A DNA stretch of 64,000 nt from JALYZC01 sp963725645 (GTDB taxonomy: Bacteria > Actinomycetota > Thermoleophilia > Solirubrobacterales > Solirubrobacteraceae). Location: the NCBI GenBank assembly GCA_963725645.1, contig CAVRZD010000006.1, forward strand, positions 1,240,001-1,304,000. The letters are read 5' to 3'. The notes beneath the pieces were generated by a model that was given only the letters and a program-made list of their open reading frames with translations, had not been told where the DNA came from and did not search any database. Both the position numbers and the translations under genes were made by a program. Every line of letters starts with the position of its first letter. The first letter of the stretch is position 1. Below are positions 33,475 through 41,114 of this stretch, piece by piece.

Positions 33475-34797
33475 CTACAGCGACCGCAGGAACGGCACGA
33501 CCGTCCTGAGGAAGATGTTCTTGGACGGCGAGGCCAGCAGCGGGTCGAGGTGCGAGGAGTTGGGCACGTTGACGTAGGTCGCGCGGGGGATGTGCGAGCT
33601 GTGGAAGAGGCGTCGGGCGCCGCGCAGCACCCGGCCGTGCGTCAGCCTCGTCTGCTCGGCGTAGAGGGGTATGTTGATCTCGGCGCGGTGCCACGTGCGC
33701 AGCCCGAGGAAGTTCGTGGTCGGGTTGCGCGACAGGAGGTTGGCGCCGTCGACGTCGAGCCTCAGCCGTGTCGGGAAGTACCACTCGACGAAGTTGCCGG
33801 GCTCCTGGAAGAACCCGGAGGCGACGTTCTGGACCGGCGTCAGCCCGGTGTTCTGCCACGGCCGCGGGTCCCCGGACGGTGCGAGCCGGCCGGAGTTGAC
33901 CTGGACGACGGAGAGGAGCGGCAGCGACGTCCGGAAGTCGAGTGCATAGCCCAGCGCCGCGGCGTTGGTCGCCCGGACCGGCGCCTTGAGGTTCGCCGGG
34001 ACGAGGGGGGACGCCTGGATCGCGCTGGCGGCGTTCGGCTCGCGCTTGGCGTACATGCCGGCGAGCTCGGCGAACACCCCGGCTGCCCACGGCGGCAGGC
34101 CGGGGAACAGCGCCTCGAACGGGTCGGCCGTTCGCAGCGCGACGAGGCGCCGCCGGACCGCGGTGAGCGTCGGGGTCGCGAAGGTCCCGAGCAGCCCGCC
34201 GTCGATCAGGACCATCGCCTTGATGTCCCGGTAGCCGGGGTGGCCGTTGAAGTCCCAGCTCGCGTACGCGGCGGTGGTCGAGGCGCCGAGGGAATGGCCG
34301 CCGAGGATCACCTGGCGCCGGCCGCCGGCGCGGGCCGCGAGCACGACCTTGCGCAGATCCTCGAGCGCCAGCCTGAGCCCCCAGCTGCGCGCGAACGGCG
34401 TGTCCCGCTTGCCGTCGATGTACTTCGCCTTCAGCCCGAAGTAGTAGTCGTAGGCCTGCTGCGGCGTCCCGCTGCGGAACACGGATGCGTCCTCGAGCGC
34501 GTTCTCGCGGCGGTCGAGCGCCCACACCTGGAGGTTGGGGACACGGGCGATCAGCTGGCGCGCGATCTGGGTGAAATCGCCGGCGCCGCCGAGATAGCCG
34601 GGCACGAGCACGAGCACCCGCGTGGCCCGCGACGAGCCGAACTTGTGCACGAACACGCGGTTGTACTTCGCGGGGCCGGGGCCGGTCGCGCCCCGGATCG
34701 CGACGTACGGCTCGGCGGCGGCGCCGGCCGCCGCGGGGACGGCGAGGCCGACCGCGAGAGCGGCGACGAGGAGAGACAGGACGAGACGGGTCCGCAT
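33475..34797 (-). CDS. Secreted alpha/beta-hydrolase (lipase/esterase-like)
   Basis: 440 residues with a signal peptide (LVLSLLVAALAVGLAVPAAAGAAA). The alpha/beta-hydrolase fold shows an oxyanion region LVLVPGYLGGAGDF, the nucleophile elbow ILGGHSLGAS, and a late catalytic His in NVPNSSHLDPLL. A 150-residue insertion between the nucleophile and the His could be a lid. It likely acts on esters or lipids outside the cell. The ATG at 34797 is the only start giving a clean signal peptide. Confidence 0.86.
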   Translation of the reverse strand: MRTRLVLSLLVAALAVGLAVPAAAGAAAEPYVAIRGATGPGPAKYNRVFVHKFGSSRATRVLVLVPGYLGGAGDFTQIARQLIARVPNLQVWALDRRENALEDASVFRSGTPQQAYDYYFGLKAKYIDGKRDTPFARSWGLRLALEDLRKVVLAARAGGRRQVILGGHSLGASTTAAYASWDFNGHPGYRDIKAMVLIDGGLLGTFATPTLTAVRRRLVALRTADPFEALFPGLPPWAAGVFAELAGMYAKREPNAASAIQASPLVPANLKAPVRATNAAALGYALDFRTSLPLLSVVQVNSGRLAPSGDPRPWQNTGLTPVQNVASGFFQEPGNFVEWYFPTRLRLDVDGANLLSRNPTTNFLGLRTWHRAEINIPLYAEQTRLTHGRVLRGARRLFHSSHIPRATYVNVPNSSHLDPLLASPSKNIFLRTVVPFLRSL

Positions 34798-35025
34798 GGT
34801 GTCTGGCGTTACGGCCGCGAGGCTACCAACCGGCCGCGCTCGCGTTCTCCACATCTACACACTCCGGCAACGGCTCGTTCGCACCCCGGGGAGGTGCTCG
34901 GCCTAGCGTTCCGTGCGCAGGCGCGTGACCGGCCGCCGCCCTGATCGCCAGCTCGGCGTGCGCGACGGACGTCTTCGCGCGCCGCTCGGGTGCGGTGTTC
35001 GCCAGTCCACCGAGCCGAGCCGCTG

Positions 35026-35059
35026 GCGCCCCGGGCGGCGGGGACACCGCCCGGGGCGC
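35026..35059. terminator. Perfect 13-bp GC-rich hairpin, terminator-like
   Basis: GCGCCCCGGGCGG (35026-35038) pairs exactly with 35047-35059 around an 8-base loop. There is no T-run on either side. On the minus strand it follows a TGA by about 9 bases, as a terminator would, but no intact gene precedes it. Confidence 0.45.
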
Positions 35060-35245
35060 ACTGTTCTTCAGGCGTCGATGAGGGACCGCAGAGTTCCGGC
35101 CACCGAGTCCGGATTGCGGGTGAGCTCGCGAGCCGGCCGCCGTGGTCGAGCACAACCGGTTGCGGTTCGTCCGCCGTCAGGCGAGACGTTCCCCAGCCAA
35201 ATCTCGCCTCCTCGATGCGTCTTTGTCGTGCTCTCGCAACAACTT

Positions 35246-35262
35246 CTTCACATCAGGGTCAC
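35246..35262 (+). promoter_or_regulatory. PHO-box-like direct repeat before the TIM-barrel gene
   Basis: CTTCAC at 35246 and GGTCAC at 35257 are 11 bases apart, the unit length of actinobacterial PHO boxes. The GTG start follows at 35307. Only two units are clear, and no good -10 box is seen. Confidence 0.4.
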
Positions 35263-35306
35263 AGCGAAAAAACACCCACTGAGCAGGGAAAGTCGAACGT
35301 GAGGAC

Positions 35307-36185
35307 GTGTCCCGCCTCGGCCTGAACGTCCCCGCCGGCTGGTGGCCCGTCGCGCCGCTGGCCAAGAGCTTTGAGGCGGCGGGGTTCGCGTGGGCCCAGG
35401 TGCACGCGCCGCCGCCGGGCGTGCTGTGCGACCGCGACGGCCGCGCGCGTCATGCCGGTGCGCTGCGAGCTGCGCTGGACACCTGCGGACTGCGGCTGGT
35501 GCTGCACGCGCCCGACGAGCTCAGCGCCGGCACGCCCGACGCCGATCGGGCGCTCGACGGCCTGCTCGACTACGCCGAGGCCGCGCGCGCCGAGATCGTC
35601 GTCTACCACGCCGCGAACCTCGTGATGGTCGACGGCGGCCGGGCGGCTGCGCGCACCCGTGAGCGCGCGGCGCGGGAGGAGGATGCGCTCGCCGCCCGCG
35701 GCGGGCGGCTCGAAGAAGGCGGCCTCGTGCTCGCGCTCGAGAACCTGGCCCAGGTGTGGCCGGGCGACCCACCGCGGCTCGCCCACAACCCGGGCTATGT
35801 TCGCGAGCTGGTGCGCCGCCTCGGCTCGCCGCGGATCGGCATGTGCTTCGACGTGGGCCACGCGCGGATCGCCGCGGACCTGGTCGGCGGCGACCTGGCC
35901 TCGATGCTCGCGCCGGTGCTCGATGCCGTCGCCGTCTTCCACCTGCACGACAACCTCGGCGCGCGGCTCTCCCGCGGCGCCGCGCCGCCGGTGGACCCGC
36001 TGCGCCTGGACCTCCACCTTCCGCCCGGCGCCGGGCGCGTGTGCTGGAACGAGGTCGCCGGAGCGCTGCGTGCGCGTCGCGTGCCGCTGATGCTCGAGGT
36101 GCATCCGCCGCACCGTCCCGAGCCGGTCACGATGGCGAGCCTGACCGAGGAGCTGCTCGCGGGCGGCACGGTCGCCGCGGCGTGA
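35307..36185 (+). CDS. Sugar phosphate isomerase/epimerase-like TIM-barrel protein
   Basis: 292 residues. The AP-endonuclease-2/xylose-isomerase-like barrel is recognised from strand ends carrying metal ligands: LRLVLHAPDE, IVVYHAAN, GLVLALENL, IGMCFDVGHARI, VAVFHLHDN and PLMLEVHPP. This superfamily includes isomerases, epimerases, endonuclease IV and UV endonucleases; the Glu, Asp-x-x-His and His-x-His ligands are all present, so an active metal site is likely. The substrate is unknown. The GTG start is preceded by GAGG, and PHO-box-like repeats lie 45-60 bases upstream. Confidence 0.85.
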   Translation: MSRLGLNVPAGWWPVAPLAKSFEAAGFAWAQVHAPPPGVLCDRDGRARHAGALRAALDTCGLRLVLHAPDELSAGTPDADRALDGLLDYAEAARAEIVVYHAANLVMVDGGRAAARTRERAAREEDALAARGGRLEEGGLVLALENLAQVWPGDPPRLAHNPGYVRELVRRLGSPRIGMCFDVGHARIAADLVGGDLASMLAPVLDAVAVFHLHDNLGARLSRGAAPPVDPLRLDLHLPPGAGRVCWNEVAGALRARRVPLMLEVHPPHRPEPVTMASLTEELLAGGTVAAA

Positions 36186-36198
36186 GCCGGCCACGAGC

Positions 36199-36215
36199 CT
36201 TTACGACCTTTTCAT
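36199..36215 (+). promoter_or_regulatory. PHO-box-like direct repeat before the small CxxC-protein gene
   Basis: CTTTAC at 36199 and TTTCAT at 36210 are 11 bases apart. The second unit falls where the -35 would be relative to the -10 box at 36237, the usual place for PhoB/PhoP activation. Confidence 0.4.
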
Positions 36216-36236
36216 CCCACACTGAGACTAGGCCCG

Positions 36237-36242
36237 TACCGT
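36237..36242 (+). promoter_or_regulatory. -10 box of the small CxxC-protein gene (leaderless)
   Basis: TACCGT, then TTGCGC, then ATG at 36249. It decides for this ATG over the in-frame TTG at 36243. Confidence 0.5.
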
Positions 36243-36248
36243 TTGCGC

Positions 36249-36482
36249 ATGCCCTCCCTGATCGATCCCATCCTCCGCGTGATGCGCCGCGACCGGAACC
36301 GTCCGGTCGGCGTGTGCGCGGTGTGCCGGCGGCCGGTCAGCGACACGGACGATCGCTTCGACCTGCGTAGCGGCACGCATGTGCACCGCTCCTGCGCGAC
36401 CTACCGCATGCGCGCCATCCGCGGCGACGCGCAGCGGTCGCCGGTCAGCGCTCGGCGAAGCGCACTTCACGTCGGCGACTGA
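36249..36482 (+). CDS. Small zinc-ribbon-like protein (CxxC...HxxxC)
   Basis: 77 residues. A possible metal site is formed by VCAVCRRPVSDTDDRF and HVHRSCATYRMR: two Cys, one or two His and a third Cys, the spacing of a small treble-clef or zinc-ribbon. No family was recognised. It overlaps the end of the convergent glycosidase gene by 38 bases. The leaderless -10 box and PHO-box-like repeats upstream suggest a regulated gene. Confidence 0.65.
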   Translation: MPSLIDPILRVMRRDRNRPVGVCAVCRRPVSDTDDRFDLRSGTHVHRSCATYRMRAIRGDAQRSPVSARRSALHVGD

Positions 36483-38611
36483 CCGACCACTCGCCCGCGC
36501 GCCAACGAACGCGGGTGCCGTCGGCCAGGCGCACGCCCGTGCGCCCGCTTGCGGGGCGGCCCCACAGCGTCGCCTCGAGCGGCCGCTCGGCCTCCTCGCG
36601 GTCGCCGAGGCCGGACGCGACGTCGTCCTCGGGGTAGGTGACGACGATCGACCCGTCGCGGACGTAGACGGGCACCTGGTGCGCCGGCGCCGTGGCGCGG
36701 ACGCTCCCGCCGCCGCGCAGGCGCTCGCCACTGACGGCGTCGATCCACGTCGCCGCGCGGCAGCGGCACCTCGCGTTCGCGCGCGCCCGCCTCGAGCACC
36801 GGCGCGACCCACAGCGACGGGCCCGTAGGCGTAGGCGTCGGCGATCGTCCAGCCGCGGGCGTCGTCGGGATCGACCAGCAGCAGCGGGCGCACGATCGGC
36901 AGGCCGCAGCGCGCGGCGGTGGCGGCGGCGGCGCGCACGTAGGGCACCAGCCGCTCGTGGAGCAGCACGTAGGCGCGGTAGGCGTCGCGCGTCGCGGGGT
37001 CGTAGGTCCACGGCTCCTGCGCGAAGCGACCGTGCGCCTGCATGAGCGGCGTGAAGCAGCCGAACTGCACCCAGCGCATGAGCAGCTCGCGGGGGCAGCG
37101 CGCGATCCCGCGCTCGCCGAGGTAGCCGCCGACGTCGTGCGACCAGTTCGAGAAGCCGCTGGCCGCCGCGCTCAGCGTGGCGGCCACGAGCGCGCGCAGC
37201 GACCAGAAGTCCGAGGCCTGATCGCCGCCCCACAGCATGCCGGTCGCCTGCTGGCCGGTCCAGCCGCTGCGCCCGAACACGCACCCCGCGGCCCGGGTGG
37301 ACCTCGTCGAGCGCGCGCTGCATCGAGCGCCGGTAGAGCCCGCCGTAGGCCCAGGCGGCGTCGGCGCCGCGGCGCCCGTCGGCGAAGCGGACCTCGTCGG
37401 GGAAGTAGTAGCCCTCGCCGTCGTCGGCCTTGATCCCCTCGACACCGAGCTCGAGCACGCCGCGCGCCTGCGCGCGCCACCACTCGTCGGCGGCTCGGCG
37501 ACGTGAAGTCCACCGGCGACCCCGTGCCCATCCACCAGCGCGCGACGAACGGGTCGCCGTCGGCGTCGCGCACGAAGTGGCCGGCGGCGGCGCCCTCCGC
37601 GTAGTTCGAAGCCGGCTCGGCGGTGGAGGCGCTCGGACGCCGCGCCCGGCGGGCGCTGGCCGTCGATCGACTCGAGGTTGACCCACGGCGTGATCCACAC
37701 CACCGTTCGCACCCCGGCCGCGCGCATCCGCCCGACCATCCCGGCGGGGTCCGGGAACTGGTGGGGATTGAACTCCCAGGTGTTGTACTGCGTCTCCCAG
37801 GGCGAGTCGATGACGACGGCGTCGAGCGGGATCCGGTGCCAGCGGTACCCGTGGAAGTCCTCGAGCACGTCGTCCTGGTGCTCGTAGACGTCGCGGCTCT
37901 TCCAGTGGCCGTAGCCCCATTCCGGCAGCAGCGCCGGGAAGCCGGTCAGCGCGCAGTAGCGGCGCAGGCGCGCCGCCGGGGTGGGATCGCACAGCAGGTG
38001 CAGGCGCAGCGGTCCCGCCGCGGCCCGGGCGGACAGGCCGGTCCGCCCGGGCGCGAGGTCCGCGCGCACGCCCGGGCCGGCCGTCTGCAGCCAGGCCGCG
38101 TAGCCGGCGCTCGAGAGCAGCCAGGGGACCGGGGCGTAGTCGCCCTGCGGGATCCCGCCCAGCTCGAGCATCTCCGCGGGGCAGTCGGGCCCGGTGTAGC
38201 GGCGGTCGGCGCCGAGGTGGACGCGTGCGCCCGGCCTGGTCGAGGTCGAGGCCGTGGCGGGCGCCGAGGCCGGTGAGGCGCTCGCGCAGGGTGCCGGTCC
38301 AGTCGGCGCCGATCCGCAGCGCGCCCGGCGGAGCCGCGTACGCGATCTCGACGTGGTGCTCGCCGTGCAGCGTGACCTGGACACCGCTCGCCTCGCGCAG
38401 TTCGCGCCGGGGCCCGAGGTCCTCGTGCGGCATCACCCCCTCGGTCATCGGCAGGAAGCGGTCGGCGGCGCTGCCGTCGGCGGCCCAGAGCGCGCAGGTC
38501 GGCGACCACCGGCCGGCCGGCGCGGCGCACCGCGATCCGCACGGGGTCGCCGGCGATCTCGACGCGCAGCGCGCCACGCTCGAGCGCGTCGGGGGAGAGG
38601 ACGACGTCCAT
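36445..38611 (-). pseudogene. Glycoside hydrolase family 31 (alpha-glucosidase/xylosidase-like), broken by seven frameshifts
   Basis: From ATG 38611 the protein can be followed to a TGA at 36445 only by changing frame seven times, near 38495, 38231, 37620, 37498, 37290, 36821 and 36755. Rejoined, it is about 715 residues. GH31 features: WGYGHWKSRDVYEHQDDV, the nucleophile Asp in GIKADDGEGYYFPDE, and FGRSGWTGQQATGMLWGGDQ. Each step equals one extra base, always in the same direction and in a G/C run, and no in-frame stop or missing block is evident. This looks more like local sequence error than old decay. If intact, it is a cytoplasmic enzyme cleaving alpha-glycosides. Confidence 0.82.
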
Positions 38612-38671
38612 GGACACGCGTTCTTGTTCCACGCGCGCGCGCATCACCGGGTTGCGGTTCGGTGAAACGCG

Positions 38672-38715
38672 GTTCACAGGCAAGTCACATCACGTTGCCC
38701 GACAGTTCACAAAAG
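38672..38715 (+). promoter_or_regulatory. PHO box array, four units of 11 bases
   Basis: GTTCAC (38672), AGTCAC (38683), GTTGCC (38694) and GTTCAC (38705) are spaced exactly 11 bases. A TATGCG -10-like box follows at 38723, so the last unit overlaps the -35 position. The array lies in the 163-base gap between the divergent glycosidase and PHP-glycosyltransferase genes. Confidence 0.65.
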
Positions 38716-38774
38716 ACGCTGCTATGCGGGCGAAATTGACCCGCGAGAACGTGAATCCGACAGAGGGAGCATCG

Positions 38775-41066
38775 ATGACTCTCACCTCGACCACCCGGGT
38801 CGACCTGCACTGCCACTCCACCGCCTCGCAGCTCTCCAAGCTGGGCATCCAGCGCGCGTTGGGGCTTCCGGAGTGCGCCACGCCGCCGCAGGAGGTCTAC
38901 GAGCTGGCCAAGCGGCGCGGGATGGACTACGTGACCATCACCGACCACGACACGATCGACGGCGTGCTCGAGCTCGGCGATCGGCCGGACGTGTTCGCGT
39001 CGGAGGAGCTGACGGTGTGGTTCCGCGGCGAGCCCCAGGCCGTGCACGTGCTCTGCTGGGGGATCACGCCCGCCGACCACGAGTGGCTGCAGGCGCACAA
39101 CGACGACGTCGAGGCCTGCGCGGAGTACCTGCACGGCAACGACATCGCCTGCGCGCTGGCGCACCCCTTCTACGCGGTCGAGGCGCCGCTGACGCCGCGG
39201 CACCGCCGGCGCCTGGCCCGGCTCTTCCCGGTGTGGGAAACGCGCAACGGCTCGCGTGCGCGCGAGCTGAACCTCCCCGCCGCCGTGTACATCGAGACCC
39301 ACGGCGGCACCGGCGTCGGCGGCTCCGACGACCACGCCGGTGTGGACATCGGGCGCACGTTCACCGAGACGCCGCCGGCGGCGAACGTGCAAGAGCTGCT
39401 CGCCACCTCCGCGAGGGGCGGGCGACGGCCCGCGGCGACCAGGGCAGCGCCGCCAAGTGGGCGCACGCCGCCATGGGCCTGGCCTCGCGGGTGTTCGGGC
39501 CCGACCACGCGGACGGCGACGCCCCGGCGCCGAATCCCGCCCACGTGCTGACGATGATCGAGCGCGTCATGCGCGAGGGCGACGCCCGCCGGGGAGCGAT
39601 CGGCGCCGACCTCGGCCCCGACGACGCCCGGGCGCTGCTGCGCTCCTGGCTCGACGCGGTCGAGCTCGGCGTGACCGAGACGGAGCTGCTCGGCCTGCTC
39701 CAGGCCGACGACTTCTCGCACGCCGACCTCGCGCGACGGGCGCGGCGGATGCACGAGCGCAAGCTCCAGCGTGCCGTCGACGACGTGGTCGAGACCGCGG
39801 CCGACGAGCGACGGCGCGGCGCTGCCGCTGGCGGCGGCCGGGCTGACGCTGTTCGACGCCTGCGTGGCCGCGATCCCCTACGCGCCGGCGGCGGCCTTCC
39901 TCGGCAAGGAGAAGGCGAAGCTCGCGGCCCGCGAGGGCGAGCCGCCCCGCGTCGCCCTCGTGGCCGACGCCGTCGGCTCGACGCACGGCGTCACGCGCAC
40001 GCTCGAGCAGATCCGCGAACGCGGGGTGCCCGGGTTCGAGGTCGAGGTGATCGGCACCGACCCGAACGTGGACCGCCGGCTGCCGGCGGTGGCCGAGATC
40101 GACGTGCCCTTCTACGCCGGCCTCGAGGTGGGGATTCCCTCGCTCCCGGCGATCGTCGACGCGCTCGCCGAGGGCCGCTACGACCTCGTGCACCTGCCGA
40201 CGCCGGGGCCCAGCGGCGTGGCCGCGGCGCTGGTCGCGCGCGTCATGGACCTCCCGATCGTCGGCTCCTACCACACCGAGCTGGCGGCCTACGCGGCGCT
40301 GCGCACCGGGGACGGGTCGATCGAACGGGCGATGAGCGGGGCGCTGCGCGCCTTCTACGGGCAGTGCCGCGAGGTCCTGTCGCCGAGCCCGTCGGCGGAC
40401 GCGTCGCTGCAGGCGCTCGGGATCCCGGCGGCGCGGATCGGCCGCTGGGACCGCGGCGTCGACCTGGGGCGCTTCGATCCCGACCGCCGCGTCGAGGGCG
40501 CATTCACCGGCGAGGTGAACGTGCTCTACGCCGGCCGTCTCACCCGCGAGAAGGGCGCCGACCTCCTCGCCGACGCCTTCCTCGCCGCGCGCGAGCGCGA
40601 CCCGCGCCTGCACATGGTCCTGGCCGGCGGCGGCCCGGAGGAGGAAAGCCTGCGCCAGCGGCTCGGCGTGGACGCCACCTTCCTCGGCTGGCTCGAGGGC
40701 GACGAGCTGGCGCGCGCCTACGCGAGCGCGGACCTGTTCCTGTTCGCCTCGCGGACCGACACCTTCGGCCAGGTCATCCTCGAGGCGCAGGCCAGCGGGC
40801 TCCCGGTCGTCGCGGTCGCCGAGGGCGGGCCGCTCGAGCTGGTGGACGACGGCCGCAGCGGGCGCCTGTGCGCGCCCGAGGCGGGTGCGCTGGCGGCGGC
40901 GGTGGTCGAGCTGGCCGCCGACCCGGCGCTGCGCAGGCGCCTCGGCCGCGCGGGCGCGGCCGCCACCAGGGCACGGACCTGGGAGCGCGCGCTGGCGCAG
41001 CTCTCCGCCGGCTACGGCCGCGCGCTCGGCGCGGTGCCGTCGGTCGAGGTTCGGCGTGCCGCGTAG
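38775..41066 (+). pseudogene. PHP-domain phosphoesterase fused to GT4 glycosyltransferase, two frameshifts
   Basis: From ATG 38775 (GAGGGAG ribosome-binding site) frame 1 runs to about 39405, frame 2 to about 39810, and the first frame resumes to TAG 41066. Rejoined, it is about 763 residues. The N-terminal 230 residues are a PHP domain (VDLHCHSTASQ, YVTITDHDTIDG, ALAHPF, GGSDDHAGVD); a helical linker follows. The C-terminal 400 residues are a GT4 transferase (GSTHGVTRTLEQI, LYAGRLTREKGADLLADAF, DTFGQVILEAQASGLPVV). It probably transfers a sugar to a lipid or glycan; the PHP part may remove a phosphate. Whether the breaks are real or sequence errors cannot be told here. Confidence 0.82.
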
Positions 41067-41114
41067 CTCGGGCGCGAGCTGTTCCGTTCTGTTCCGAGCC
41101 GCGGTGAAGGCGGG

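Larger units (their letters stand above)
34798..35306. other. Intergenic region, 509 bases, with a strong hairpin and PHO-box-like repeats
   Basis: This is the longest gap in the window, between two divergent genes. It contains a perfect 13-bp inverted repeat at 35026-35059 and, at 35246-35262, two hexamers 11 bases apart that look like a PHO box. The last 100 bases are clearly lower in GC than the rest. On the minus strand, a short open tail ending in TGA just before the hairpin could be the remnant of a lost gene. No intact gene or tRNA was found. Confidence 0.6.

Noticed and set aside
34823..35155. Open frames on both strands within the 509-base gap
   Set aside because: None has a ribosome-binding site, recognisable motif or consistent codon bias; the gap is better described by its hairpin and repeats.
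36445..38611. Programmed ribosomal frameshifting in the GH31 gene
   Set aside because: Seven sites at irregular places in ordinary G/C runs, with no slippery-site-plus-pseudoknot pattern; sequence error or a pseudogene explains it better.
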